Part shown: positions 26,523 through 35,623 of the stretch, one piece after another
Position numbering within the stretch: the stretch's first letter is position 1
Layout: each line of letters starts with the position of its first letter
Origin: Candidatus Bathyarchaeota archaeon A05DMB-4
GTDB lineage: Archaea > Thermoproteota > Bathyarchaeia > Bathyarchaeales > SOJC01
Reading direction: 5' to 3'
Length of the DNA: 64,000 nucleotides
Assembly (NCBI GenBank): GCA_019685575.1
Contig: JABFQO010000004.1
Span: forward strand, 1 to 64,000
Notes under the pieces: model-generated
Database searches by the model: none
What the model saw: the letters and a program-made list of their open reading frames with translations, nothing else
Told to the model about the DNA's origin: nothing
Program-made: the position numbers and the translations under genes

Positions 26523-29279
26523 ATGGTTACAATAAATCTTGATAAAATTTTCAACCCAAAAAGCATCGCCGTGATAGGGGCAAGCGACGAGGAAGGCACG
26601 GTTGGGTACGCGTTGATGAAGAACTTGACTGAACTTGGATTTCAAGGCAAAGTTTACCCCATTAACATTCGCAAAAAAGAAATTCTCGGTTTAAAAGCGT
26701 ACCAATCCATCGACCAACTACCCGAAACCGTCGACCTCGCCGTCATCGCCACTCCAGCAAAAACAGTTCCCGACTTGGTGGAACAATGTGGAAAAGCGGG
26801 AATAATCGGATTAATCATAATCTCTGCAGGTTTCAAAGAAATCGGCGCCGAGGGCAAAGCCTTAGAAGACAAGATTCTCGAATTGAAAAAGAAATACAAC
26901 CTCCGCATCATCGGTCCAAACTGCTTGGGTATCATTCGCCCAAGCATCCGACTAAACGCAACTTTTACAAACAAAATGCCTAAACCCGGCAACATCGCGT
27001 TTATTTCCCAGAGTGGCGCGTTGGGCGCGGCGATTCTGGATTGGGCGATAAGTGAGAACATCGGTTTTAGCAACTTCGTTTCGGTGGGTTCGATGATAGA
27101 CGTGGCGTTCGGCGATTTGATTGACTATTTTGGCACCGACCCAAACACGAGAAGTATTTTGATGTACATTGAGGGGATAACCAACGCTCGAAAATTCATG
27201 AGCGCCGCAAGACACTTTGCAAGAACCAAACCCCTCATCGTCGTGAAGGCTGGAAAATTTGGCGAAAGCGCAAAGGCAGCTGCTTCTCACACAGGATCAC
27301 TGACAGGCGAGGACATGATTTACGATGCTGCCTTCAAGCGCGCCGGCATAGTGCGAGTAGACGAAATAGCCGATTTATTCAACAGCGCTGAAGTTTTGGG
27401 TACTCAACCCTTACCCAGAGGACCACGGTTGGCCATTATCACGAACGCTGGAGGACCAGGTGTGATGGCTACGGACGCGCTCATTGCAAGAGGGGGTAAA
27501 TTAGCCAGCTTGAGCCCCTCAACTTTGGAGACGCTCAACAGTGTCTTGCCGCCCTATTGGAGCCGTGGAAACCCAGTTGACATTTTGGGAGATGCCAAAG
27601 CAGATAGGTATAGGGCGGTGATTGAGGCTTGCCTTAACGACGACAACGTTGATGGACTACTTATCATCTACACCACCCAAGCCGTGGCGAATCCCACTGA
27701 AATCGCAAAAAGCATCGTTGAGTTGTGCAAGAACGTAAAGTACCGTTACAAGACTATTTTAACATCGTTCATGGGAAAACAAGAAGTAGAGGAAGCAAAC
27801 CGAATCTTCAACGAGAACAACATACCCACATACTCCACCCCAGAACAAGCCGTAAAAACGTACATGTACATGTACCAATACAAGCGCAATTTGGAACTGC
27901 TTTACGAAACGCCAGCCGAGTTGCCCGTGGACAGCGCACCGCCAAAGCGCCCGCTTACGGTGATAATGCGAAACGCAGCGTTAGAAAACCGCGAAATCTT
28001 GAACGAAATGGAAGCCAAGCAACTGCTGGAATACTATAACATCCCAGTCGTCAAAACATTCGTCGCTTCCTCAGCGGATGAAGCTGCTAATTACGCCTCG
28101 CAGATCGGCTACCCCGTTGTGCTCAAGATTTTATCACCCCAAATTGTGCATAAAACCAATGCGGGCGGAGTAATACTTGACATCGGTTCCGAAGCTCAAC
28201 TAAGAGAAGCCTACGACACCATCATGCGGAGGGCGAAAGATTACAATCCCAACGCAGAAATTCAAGGCGTCACCATTCAACCCATGATAAAAAGCCAAGG
28301 CACAGAAATCATTCTCGGCGCAAAGACTGATCCGCTTTTCGGCCCAGTGATTTTGTTCGGCATGGGCGGGGTGGGCGTGGAGTTTTTCCGAGATGTTTCC
28401 ATCGGGTTGCCTCCGCTAAATCAGACGTTGGCTAGACGGCTCATGGAAGAGACGAAAGTGTATAATTTGTTAAAGGGCTACCGCAACATGCCGCCAGCGA
28501 ATATACCGCTTTTAGAGGAGATTCTGGTGCGGTTCTCGCAGATGCTGGTAGATTTTCCGCAGTTAAAAGAGGTGGACATCAACCCGCTGTTCATCAATGA
28601 CAAGGAAGCGTTGGCTCTGGACGCGAGGGTAGTGATCGACAAAGAACGGGTGTTCGAAAAATTCGAGCCGCACAAGCATCTGGTAATTAGTCCCTACCCG
28701 ACCAAGTATGAGACAACATGGAGAATGCGTGACGGTCGTATGGTCATTCTAAGACCAATCAAACCCGAAGACGAACCGTTGTGGCTGGAAATGTTCCAAA
28801 ACTTCTCAGAGCAATCCATCCGCTATAGGTTCTTTCAGATAATTAAGGATACACCGCATGAAACTCGTGTACGGTACTGCAACATCGACTATGACCGTGA
28901 AATCGGTATCGTGGCAGAATTGAATGAAGGTGGGCGTAGAAGAATTCTGGGCGTCGTGAGGTTAATTACCGAACCCGACGGCAAAACTGGCGAAATCGCG
29001 TTCATCGTCGCCGACCCGTGGCAAGGCTTGGGTTTAGGGTCTAAAATGGTGGATTTTATGATTGAAATTTGTAAGGATAAGAAGCTCGAAACTGTTTATG
29101 GCGTGATGTTGCCAGACAATTACCAAGCGATTCGGCTTATGAAGAAGATGGGCTTTACTATCCAGTATTTGGAAGATGGCACAGTGAAGGGTACGCTGAA
29201 TTTGAAAGAAGAGGAAATGGGCGTAAAGCCTGCAGCCGAGAGAACCCCGGAAGGACAGGCAGAACAAATACAACAATAG
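26523..29279 (+). CDS. ADP-forming acyl-CoA synthetase (alpha+beta) fused to a GNAT domain
   Basis: This 918-residue fusion carries a CoA-binding Rossmann domain (about 1-130, SIAVIGASDEEGTVG) and succinyl-CoA ligase-like domains. The latter include the phosphohistidine segment SHTGSLTGEDMIYD. An ATP-grasp beta domain (about 495-720, PVVLKILSPQIVHKTNAGGV, VDINPLF) follows. The C-terminal GNAT acetyltransferase (about 735-895) has ADPWQGLGLGSKM. Relatives are either energy-conserving acetyl-CoA synthetases or Pat-type lysine acetyltransferases with degenerate synthetase parts. The histidine is intact here, so synthesis activity remains possible. Monocistronic. Confidence 0.9.
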   Translation: MVTINLDKIFNPKSIAVIGASDEEGTVGYALMKNLTELGFQGKVYPINIRKKEILGLKAYQSIDQLPETVDLAVIATPAKTVPDLVEQCGKAGIIGLIIISAGFKEIGAEGKALEDKILELKKKYNLRIIGPNCLGIIRPSIRLNATFTNKMPKPGNIAFISQSGALGAAILDWAISENIGFSNFVSVGSMIDVAFGDLIDYFGTDPNTRSILMYIEGITNARKFMSAARHFARTKPLIVVKAGKFGESAKAAASHTGSLTGEDMIYDAAFKRAGIVRVDEIADLFNSAEVLGTQPLPRGPRLAIITNAGGPGVMATDALIARGGKLASLSPSTLETLNSVLPPYWSRGNPVDILGDAKADRYRAVIEACLNDDNVDGLLIIYTTQAVANPTEIAKSIVELCKNVKYRYKTILTSFMGKQEVEEANRIFNENNIPTYSTPEQAVKTYMYMYQYKRNLELLYETPAELPVDSAPPKRPLTVIMRNAALENREILNEMEAKQLLEYYNIPVVKTFVASSADEAANYASQIGYPVVLKILSPQIVHKTNAGGVILDIGSEAQLREAYDTIMRRAKDYNPNAEIQGVTIQPMIKSQGTEIILGAKTDPLFGPVILFGMGGVGVEFFRDVSIGLPPLNQTLARRLMEETKVYNLLKGYRNMPPANIPLLEEILVRFSQMLVDFPQLKEVDINPLFINDKEALALDARVVIDKERVFEKFEPHKHLVISPYPTKYETTWRMRDGRMVILRPIKPEDEPLWLEMFQNFSEQSIRYRFFQIIKDTPHETRVRYCNIDYDREIGIVAELNEGGRRRILGVVRLITEPDGKTGEIAFIVADPWQGLGLGSKMVDFMIEICKDKKLETVYGVMLPDNYQAIRLMKKMGFTIQYLEDGTVKGTLNLKEEEMGVKPAAERTPEGQAEQIQQ

Positions 29280-29387
29280 CAACCTTTTCACAAAAGATAA
29301 GCCCCGCTTTTTAAACTTTAACCCCATTTCCCTATCCATCAACCTGTAAGAATCCATGTTGATTACCTCAAGTTTTAAATAGTTAAT

Positions 29388-29419
29388 ATGAATAATATTT
29401 CATATGAATAATGTTTCAT
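29388..29419. promoter_or_regulatory. Two tandem 16-bp inverted repeats, candidate ArsR operator
   Basis: Two adjacent units, 29388-29403 and 29404-29419, each read ATGAA-N6-TTCAT with perfect arms, the spacers being TAATAT and TAATGT. They lie between a TATA-like TTTTAAAT (about 29373-29380) and the start codon, where a bound dimer would block transcription start. Autoregulation by the ArsR-type product is inferred. Confidence 0.65.
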
Positions 29420-29432
29420 GTGAGGTGGACAG

Positions 29433-29807
29433 ATGAGACGTAACCTAAGCGAAACGTGTTCGACGTTTTTCTCAACTCTGGCAAACCCGACACGCCTCTC
29501 CATTCTGGAACTTCTCTACGAAGGACCCAAAAACGTTACCGAAATCGCCAAAACATTGAAACAAGAACAAAGTCTGATTTCCCATAATCTTAGGCTTCTC
29601 GAAAGATGCCGATTCGTGTTTTCTGAAAGAAGAAAGAAGGAACGGTTTTACACATTGAACAAAGAAACCATCGAACCACTGTTAAAAATATTCGGGTACC
29701 ACGCCAAAAAATACTGCCCCAAAAAAGGAAAATGCCTAACTCAGCAAGGGCTTAGGCAACAAAGGAAAAGAACCGCTTCGGCGCCGTTGTACCTCGCTCG
29801 TCAATAA
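29433..29807 (+). CDS. ArsR-family winged-helix regulator
   Basis: This 124-residue regulator has an ArsR fold: TLANPTRLSILELLYEGPKNVTEIAKTLKQEQSLISHNLRLLERCRFV contains the recognition helix. Cysteines at CSTFF, ERCRF and a C-terminal YCPKKGKC could sense metals or redox state, although the classic ELCVCDL site is absent. GGTGG precedes ATG 29433. Two tandem inverted repeats upstream look like its own operator, and the next gene (22 bp downstream) encodes a ferritin-like protein, so the pair may respond to metal or oxidative stress. Confidence 0.85.
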   Translation: MRRNLSETCSTFFSTLANPTRLSILELLYEGPKNVTEIAKTLKQEQSLISHNLRLLERCRFVFSERRKKERFYTLNKETIEPLLKIFGYHAKKYCPKKGKCLTQQGLRQQRKRTASAPLYLARQ

Positions 29808-29828
29808 CAACATGGGAGGTGAGACGTG

Positions 29829-30260
29829 ATGAGATCAAAGAAGAAATTGATTGAACTAATAAAAAAACAGATAGATATAGAGCGTCAAGTAGGTAAAAGC
29901 GTCGATAAACAGTTAGAAATGGTACACGACATAGCGGCAAAATTATTGTTGACAGAAATGAAGTTCGACGCAAGAAAACATGAAACCATTCTGCAGGGAA
30001 TACTGGATGTAATCTCACACAATGACGTAAGTTTGTGGGATCACAGAATACAGTCCTATGTGGACAGGCAAATGGTGAAAAAAGAACTGGAAAAACATGT
30101 TAAGATTGAACAAGAAACTCTGAACCTTGCGAAAGAACAAATAAACCACACAGATGACGACGGCATAAAACTGTTGCTTCAGCATATACTCGAAGACGAA
30201 GACAGACACCACAACCTTCTCAAAACAATCATAAACAACTCATACAAAATAAACCCTTAG
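29829..30260 (+). CDS. Ferritin-like four-helix protein
   Basis: This 143-residue helical protein has acidic/His motifs ARKHE near residue 48 and DEDRHHNLL near the C-terminus, consistent with E-x-x-H di-iron ligands of ferritin-like or rubrerythrin-like proteins. GGAGGTGA supports ATG 29829 over the GTG one codon earlier. No rubredoxin domain is attached. It probably binds or detoxifies metal ions under control of the upstream ArsR regulator; the activity is inferred from fold and context only. Confidence 0.6.
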   Translation: MRSKKKLIELIKKQIDIERQVGKSVDKQLEMVHDIAAKLLLTEMKFDARKHETILQGILDVISHNDVSLWDHRIQSYVDRQMVKKELEKHVKIEQETLNLAKEQINHTDDDGIKLLLQHILEDEDRHHNLLKTIINNSYKINP

Positions 30261-30282
30261 CCCAAAAAAATACTGCAATTAT

Positions 30283-30423
30283 TGGCGGGCCCGCGGGGAT
30301 TTATTCCTTGGAAGACCAGCGTTTTCCAAGTTTGAACCCCGGTTCACCGGCTCCGGAGGCTTGCGCATGCCATCATTTTGCGATGGGCATTCGGCGCCTT
30401 GATCCGGACTGGGCCACGGGCCC
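30283..30423 (-). tRNA. tRNA-Arg (anticodon CCG) with two 31-nt introns
   Basis: The 7-bp acceptor stem is GGGCCCG/CGGGCCC with encoded CCA. The D-loop contains GGA (A20, an arginine identity base). The anticodon loop CTCCGGA gives anticodon CCG, closed by CCG^GC/GCCGG. The 5' half of the anticodon stem is split at about position 29/30 by a 31-nt insertion. The T-loop TTCAAAT is split at about 59/60 by another 31-nt insertion with a CTTGGAA/TTCCAAG stem. Removing both leaves 76 nt plus CCA. A TATA-like AAATAAATC lies about 25-33 bp upstream. Intron edges are ambiguous by a few bases. Confidence 0.92.
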
Positions 30424-30462
30424 TCTTTTACAGAATCAAGGGGTAGAGGATTTATTTGTTGT

Positions 30463-30978
30463 CTATGTTTCGATTAGCTCCTCGGTTAGTGACCATGCTT
30501 TACGTTTGCCTTGTTTCTCGCCTGGATAGTAGGTTAGAATGGGGTGGCCGAGTTGTTTTTTGGAGGTTTTCTGCATTTTTCGTAATCTGTTAAGCACGAG
30601 CCAACGGTTGGTTTTGGTGTATTCAGCGAGTTCTGGGGTGGTGGCGATTCTGTAATGCAATAGGTAATCTATGATTTTATGATCGATTTCGTCGATGCAG
30701 AACGTGTGCGGGTTCACTTTGCCGTGCTCAAATGTTAATACTTCCAAGTCTGTTAGGGATTTCTTAATCTCTGCCACGTCTGCCTCGACTTTCGCCATGC
30801 GGTTTTCTAACTCCAGAACTTTGTCGGCTCTCGGCGTTTTCTCTAATTTCTCCAAAATCGCCTCACGAATAAAATCGCTTCTTTCTCGTTCAGGGATTCG
30901 AAGCAAGAGTTCCTTGTAAACGTCCTCTGGAATCTTGGCTGAAACTACAACTAACCGTGCCGTCACAGTAATCGCCAC
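30463..30978 (-). CDS. Ribbon-helix-helix/coiled-coil/winged-helix regulator
   Basis: This 171-residue candidate transcription regulator has an N-terminal RHH-like segment (about 8-45: VVSAKIPEDVYKELLLRIPERERSDFIREAI). A short coiled coil follows (about 50-85, LELENRMAKVEADVAEIKKSL). A C-terminal winged helix (about 100-160) has HKIIDYLLHYRIATTPELAEYTKTNRWLVLNRLRKM. The double DNA-binding layout is unusual. Targets are unknown. It lies just downstream of tRNA-Arg on the same strand's promoter side. Confidence 0.7.
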   Translation of the reverse strand: MAITVTARLVVVSAKIPEDVYKELLLRIPERERSDFIREAILEKLEKTPRADKVLELENRMAKVEADVAEIKKSLTDLEVLTFEHGKVNPHTFCIDEIDHKIIDYLLHYRIATTPELAEYTKTNRWLVLNRLRKMQKTSKKQLGHPILTYYPGEKQGKRKAWSLTEELIET

Positions 30979-31050
30979 TATTTAATCCGTTCAAGACAAT
31001 AAAAACATAAACCCTCTTGAAAAAGCTAAACCAAAAAAAAAGAGGAAGAT

Positions 31051-31599
31051 TTAGCTGCAAGCTTGTTTTTCTAATTCCTCGCAGCGAAACTTTACTGCTT
31101 CGTAAACTCGCTTGCGCAATTCTTCACCCGTCACTCCTTCTTCCCGAATGAGCGCTAATCGTTTAGCTAATTCTGCGTCGCCCAAAAACTGAAGCCACGC
31201 CTCAAAATCCTTACGAGGCACATGGAATTCGATAGCTTGTAAATCCACTTTCAAAAGCTTGTCACAAAAATCCTGTAGGCTATTCGCATGAATGCCCAAA
31301 GAATGGCCAACTCGTGTAAAAAAGTTAAACCCTTTTTCTGGCGGTACTGGCTGGAGAATTTGAGAAGCCCGTGTCTTCGAAAGTTTTGGTAAACCTATAG
31401 CTTCTTTCCCTGCTTCAGTGATTTTGTAAGTATTTCTTTCGGGTGACGACACGTAGCCCATTTGCTTCAATCCGAGAAGGTGCATCATAGCCTGGGGGCG
31501 AGTAATGCCCAATTGTTTTGCGACTTCAAGCGGTTTCGATGGCTTGCCATTCTGCCACAATTTCTCCAGAATCTTCTTCTTGGTTGGATTCAAACTCAT
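31051..31599 (-). CDS. Winged-helix regulator with C-terminal DUF5752-like domain
   Basis: This 182-residue protein has an N-terminal HTH (about 5-60: KKILEKLWQNGKPSKPLEVAKQLGITRPQAMMHLLGLKQMGYV). A linker with a basic stretch leads to a C-terminal domain resembling DUF5752: HANSLQDFCDKLLKVDLQAIEFHVPRKDFEAWLQFLGDAELAKRLALIREEG. That domain often occurs next to glycosyltransferases in archaea, and a GT4 enzyme is encoded just upstream on the other strand. ATG 31599 starts the conserved part; earlier in-frame codons are less convincing. Confidence 0.7.
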   Translation of the reverse strand: MSLNPTKKKILEKLWQNGKPSKPLEVAKQLGITRPQAMMHLLGLKQMGYVSSPERNTYKITEAGKEAIGLPKLSKTRASQILQPVPPEKGFNFFTRVGHSLGIHANSLQDFCDKLLKVDLQAIEFHVPRKDFEAWLQFLGDAELAKRLALIREEGVTGEELRKRVYEAVKFRCEELEKQACS

Positions 31600-31780
31600 T
31601 TTGCGTGTCCCCCGCATCAATTCGCTATAGCATACAATAAGAGCGGTTCTGCTTTTCAATTTTTGCATCAAACCAGCCGCAGATATATCTGTTTTGGGAG
31701 AAAAATTAATAGAGCAAGCCTTCATACTGCTTTTATTCCGCCTCAGAAACTATTGAGATACAAGCTTGGAGAAAGAATAC

Positions 31781-33049
31781 ATGAAGATGGCTGTGTTGGT
31801 CTACGAGTATCCACCGAAAATCGTCGGTGGGCTAGGCACTTACGCTGCCGAGATCACTCGGAAGTTTGTTCTAATGGAACAGGATGTTTCAGTGTTCACC
31901 ATGAACGATGATGAGGGCAGCTTGCCCACCAGAGAATTATGGCGTGGTATCGAGATTCACCGTCCACAGCACATTGATGTTTCGGATTCGCTTCCCGACG
32001 TCATTGCTGAGGATGTTAGGAAATGGGGCAGGGGCATTCAGATGTTTTCCAAGGTTCTCGTGTACAATTACCTTGCTGCCTCGAAGATTATTAACGAGCT
32101 TGTTGCGAAGGAGGGTTTTCAGTACGACATTGTCATTGCGCATGATTGGCTCAGTGCTATCGCGGGTATTACGGTGAAACGTGATCTTGGCTTGCCTCTC
32201 GTGTTCCACGTGCATTCAACCGAGAAAGGTCGCACGCTGGGTAACGGTTCCGAGGTTGTGAGCAACATTGAGCAACGTGCGGCGCAGATGGCGGATATGA
32301 TTATTACGGTCTCTAACGCTATGAAAGATGAGCTTATCAGCTTGGGTTTTCCGAAGGAAAAAATTCAGGTTAGTTATAATGGTGTTGATCCGCAAAAATA
32401 TGACCTTTCTAAGGTGAAACCTGAAACGATTAGAAAGGTTCGTGATTTGTACGGGGTTAAAGATGATGAGTTGATGATTCTTTTTATTGGTCGTTTGGTG
32501 TGGATTAAAGGTGCCGACAAGCTTGTTCTTGCAATGCCGCAGATTTTGAAGGAAATTCCGAACGCGAAGTTAGTGATTGTTGGACTTGGTGAGATGCGGG
32601 AGCACATTGAGAAGTCGGTTCAAAGTCTTAAACTGCATGATCACGTGAAGTTTCGTTTTGAGTTCATGCCCGAAGAAGAGCGCATTGCCCATTATGCCGC
32701 GTGCGATGTGGCGGTTTTTCCGAGTTTGTATGAACCGTTTGGCATCGTGGCTTTGGAAGCCATGGCCATGGAGAAACCCGTTGTTGTCGGCGCGGCGGGC
32801 ATCAGCGGCATGAGAGAAATCGTTGTTGCTAATGGACCAAATCAATGTGGGTTTCATATTAACCCGAATGATCCCAAGGATATTGCTTGGGGAATTATTA
32901 ATTCGTTGAAGGATCCGAAAAGGAGAGCAGAGTTGGGAAAGAATGGAAGGAAGCGCGTTCTGGAGCAGTTTACGTGGGATGTTGTTGCGAAGAATACTTT
33001 GGATCTTTATCAACAATTGTTGGACAGTGTGAATAGAGAGAAGAAATGA
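31781..33049 (+). CDS. GT4-family glycosyltransferase
   Basis: This 422-residue GT-B fold enzyme resembles archaeal glycogen/starch-synthase-like or N-glycan GT4 enzymes. The N-terminal loop YEYPPKIVGGLGTYAAEI is characteristic of glycogen synthase-like proteins. The C-terminal nucleotide-sugar site has FIGRLVWIKGADKL and SLYEPFGIVALEAMA with the E-x7-E motif. It is probably involved in polysaccharide or trehalose/glycogen synthesis; donor sugar is not determined. The adjacent DUF5752 regulator is divergent. Confidence 0.85.
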   Translation: MKMAVLVYEYPPKIVGGLGTYAAEITRKFVLMEQDVSVFTMNDDEGSLPTRELWRGIEIHRPQHIDVSDSLPDVIAEDVRKWGRGIQMFSKVLVYNYLAASKIINELVAKEGFQYDIVIAHDWLSAIAGITVKRDLGLPLVFHVHSTEKGRTLGNGSEVVSNIEQRAAQMADMIITVSNAMKDELISLGFPKEKIQVSYNGVDPQKYDLSKVKPETIRKVRDLYGVKDDELMILFIGRLVWIKGADKLVLAMPQILKEIPNAKLVIVGLGEMREHIEKSVQSLKLHDHVKFRFEFMPEEERIAHYAACDVAVFPSLYEPFGIVALEAMAMEKPVVVGAAGISGMREIVVANGPNQCGFHINPNDPKDIAWGIINSLKDPKRRAELGKNGRKRVLEQFTWDVVAKNTLDLYQQLLDSVNREKK

Positions 33050-33106
33050 TGCGGGTTCTCGGGAAAAGATTTTGCTTATAAACGTGTGCTCGACGCTGGG
33101 CTAGGC

Positions 33107-33155
33107 CCTCTTCCATATATGATCCTATTAGGCTCCAAATATGCCGCAAATATGA
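33107..33155 (+). repeat. Dispersed 49-bp repeat, copy 2
   Basis: Same unit as at 24379, with variable segment TGCCG. It lies between the glycosyltransferase stop and the end of the convergent nucleotidyltransferase gene, so it does not precede any gene start. GAGAAC (4 nt after the unit) and CTTTT (offset 16) match copy 1. Confidence 0.9.
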
Positions 33156-33272
33156 TGGGAGAACCACGGGTTCACTTTTAGGGTTCAGAAGTTTTTGTTT
33201 GTTTTTGGGTTTATAGTCTAAGCGTTTGGGGTTTTTGTAGGTTGGGAGTGGGCGTTGTGTGATGTGTTTTGG

Positions 33273-34298
33273 TTAGAGTGGCCAGATGTATTCGTCTTCG
33301 TTTGTTGCTGTGCCTATGACTACTTGAAATTTTGTCTTTTTTGTTTTGGTGTGTTCCGCTCGTTCCAGTAGCCCGGAAACGCGGATTCGTTCGCCTTTTC
33401 GTGCAACGTTTCGGTAGTATCCGATCATGGAAATCACCTTCGTTGGTACCGTGTTTTCAGCCAGTATCGAGTCTTTATCGATCGGCACGTAATTCTTTAT
33501 GCTGTAGATTGCTGATCTAAACATTGCTTCGCGGTCGTCGGTTATGTCGCAGTAAAACTTGACTGGTTTGATTGGGAAACATTTGAACGTGCCATATTTT
33601 GTTTTGATCTCTTCTGGTTTTCTTGTTGCGTTGAAGACAAACAACGTGTTTTTGTAGCGTCCTCTGTATCTTCGCACCATGTCCAAGCGTTTAGTAAACA
33701 CGTATTCCACGATGCCCTTTTTCGCCAAACGCTCCACGGTTTTCTCTATGCGCCTGAAATTTTGTGCGCCGTAAATCACGAGATCTATGTCCGAGTCTGT
33801 CTTATGCATGTTCAACGCAAGAGAGCCGTGTAATCCGAAATCTCCGAGTTTTACTTTGGCCTTTTTAGAAAGCAGTGTGACGAGTTTGACTGCGATTTTT
33901 TCCAGTTTGTTTCTTCGTTTTTTCTTTAAGAGACTCTGTAGACTCTCGTTTGGCGCGTAGACTTTCTTTATCTGTTTTTTTGGAGCGCTGATTATGTCCT
34001 TCTGAAGATACGGATTATGCCACACGTAACTGGGGAAGTGTTCACGGAAGGTCTCGAGAAAAACTCTATAATTGTTCGCGGTGTAAAGTTTCTCTGCTCT
34101 TACGAATTTCAGTTTTCCTTTCTTCCATACTCTTTTGAGCGTTTTTACGTTGAAAATCTCTTCGTACTCCGCTGGGATATACTTCAAGAATGCTATGACG
34201 CGATCTTTTGGATGTTCGTAGCCGAACACGTAAAAGATGAAGTTGTCTCGTGTGATGAATGTGTCGCCGTCGCGTGGGACCCATTCGCCACTAGTCAA
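33273..34298 (-). CDS. Nucleotidyltransferase-fold protein, paralogue A of a divergent pair
   Basis: This 341-residue protein has a nucleotidyltransferase core [20 protein letters not shown] (G-S and D-x-D catalytic pattern, about residues 160-180). It is framed by a conserved N-terminal domain ([33 protein letters not shown]) and a C-terminal beta domain (VSGLLERA...FQVVIGT). Start TTG 34298 has GGAGG six bases upstream and matches the start of the partner. The pair resembles archaeal 'predicted nucleotidyltransferases' (COG2413-like). Substrate unknown. It is divergent from, and clearly paralogous to, the next gene. Confidence 0.75.
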   Translation of the reverse strand: MTSGEWVPRDGDTFITRDNFIFYVFGYEHPKDRVIAFLKYIPAEYEEIFNVKTLKRVWKKGKLKFVRAEKLYTANNYRVFLETFREHFPSYVWHNPYLQKDIISAPKKQIKKVYAPNESLQSLLKKKRRNKLEKIAVKLVTLLSKKAKVKLGDFGLHGSLALNMHKTDSDIDLVIYGAQNFRRIEKTVERLAKKGIVEYVFTKRLDMVRRYRGRYKNTLFVFNATRKPEEIKTKYGTFKCFPIKPVKFYCDITDDREAMFRSAIYSIKNYVPIDKDSILAENTVPTKVISMIGYYRNVARKGERIRVSGLLERAEHTKTKKTKFQVVIGTATNEDEYIWPL

Positions 34299-34337
34299 AC
34301 AGTTGCCTCCGTTAACATTAATATTAGCAATGTTTAC

Positions 34338-35414
34338 ATGGATAAGTTTATGCAAAATCCAAGTCGGGGTTTCAGAGATAGGGACTTTCTTCAAACGCCA
34401 GAGGGATTCTTCTTCTGTGTGGTGGGACCGACTCATCCCTTTGACCGTGTGATTGCTTACGTAAAATATGTGCCCGCCAAGACTGGCAAGTGGCAAGACG
34501 AACGTGCTAACTATGAACGTGTAATGCGGGACTACACAATCCCTAGCCTTCTTGAAACCTTTCGTTTACTTAGAACAAAGTATCCACAGTACGTGTTTCA
34601 CTCGGACATTTTCAGTATAGACATGACCGCCGTACCGCTTAATCTTGTCAAGCAACACTTCCAACCGGAACATAAACTCGATGAACTGCTTAAAACAACA
34701 AAACGGGACTTGTTGCAAGAGAAACTTGTAAAACTTGTAAACTTTCTTTCTGAAAAAAGCAGCATTCCCGCCAGCGGTTTCGGCGTGACTGGCTCAATTC
34801 TCCTCGGCATTCATAACCCGAAATTTTCAGACATCGACCTAACGATTTACGGACAAAGAAACAGCCAAAAACTAAAAGAAACAATAAACAGAATCGCCGC
34901 AAATTCTGACTCGCCAATAAAACGGTTCGCAGGTACCTTGCTTGAAGATTGGTGTAGAAAGAAAACTCGGCGCTATCCATTAACGCTTCAAGACGCTAAG
35001 CGCATAATTGAGCGGAAATGGAACCTTGGAGTTTTTGAGGGCACGTTGTTTTCAGTTCACCCGGCAAAAGTTGAATCAGAAATAGCCGAAAAATATGGCG
35101 ACAAAGTCTATCGTCCCGAAGGCGAAGTGACGATAAAAGCCACGGTAATCGACAACGGCGAAAGCATGTTTCTGCCATGTGTATACAGAATTGGCGATGT
35201 AAAAATAATTGACGGCAAACAACCCCGCACAGAAATCGAGGAAGTCGTAAGTTACGAGAGCCTCTATGACAGCATGGCGGAAACAGGCGAAGAAATACTC
35301 GTAAAGGGAAAACTGGAACACGTACACGACCATAGGAAAAGCAGAAACTATTACCGCGTCCTAGTCGGTTCGCCAGAAGGAAAAGGCAAAGAGTATATTA
35401 AATTTGCTAAATAA
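34338..35414 (+). CDS. Nucleotidyltransferase-fold protein, paralogue B of a divergent pair
   Basis: This 358-residue paralogue of the neighbouring gene has the same layout: N-terminal [24 protein letters not shown], core [21 protein letters not shown], and a C-terminal [22 protein letters not shown] beta domain. The D-x-D pair is preserved. The start could be ATG 34338 or 34350; the latter matches paralogue A better. The shared 40-bp divergent promoter region contains TTAATATTA, which could serve as TATA for either side. An insert (about 205-240) distinguishes it from A. Confidence 0.72.
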   Translation: MDKFMQNPSRGFRDRDFLQTPEGFFFCVVGPTHPFDRVIAYVKYVPAKTGKWQDERANYERVMRDYTIPSLLETFRLLRTKYPQYVFHSDIFSIDMTAVPLNLVKQHFQPEHKLDELLKTTKRDLLQEKLVKLVNFLSEKSSIPASGFGVTGSILLGIHNPKFSDIDLTIYGQRNSQKLKETINRIAANSDSPIKRFAGTLLEDWCRKKTRRYPLTLQDAKRIIERKWNLGVFEGTLFSVHPAKVESEIAEKYGDKVYRPEGEVTIKATVIDNGESMFLPCVYRIGDVKIIDGKQPRTEIEEVVSYESLYDSMAETGEEILVKGKLEHVHDHRKSRNYYRVLVGSPEGKGKEYIKFAK

Positions 35415-35623
35415 ATGACTATTTTCTTGTTGTTTTGCATAGAACTTTGTTGCACAAACGTTAAATTACATTAACAATAAAGGCTTCCACGAAGGAGACT
35501 TGCGCGCTTGCGTCATTACCTTAGTTTTTTAGCTGTTTCTTTTGGTTTGCTTCTTGGTTCGCCTTCAGAGAGCTGAGTGTGTGGCGTGATGAAACAAATT
35601 TCCAACTTTAAGGAGGAATGAGA

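Noticed and set aside
30283-30423. GC-rich region as SRP or RNase P RNA
   Set aside because: Reading the opposite strand gives a complete tRNA-Arg with two introns, and no conserved SRP or RNase P core motifs are present.
35585-35600. C/D box small RNA suggested by GTGATGA near 35583
   Set aside because: A matching downstream D box (CTGA) at proper spacing was not found.
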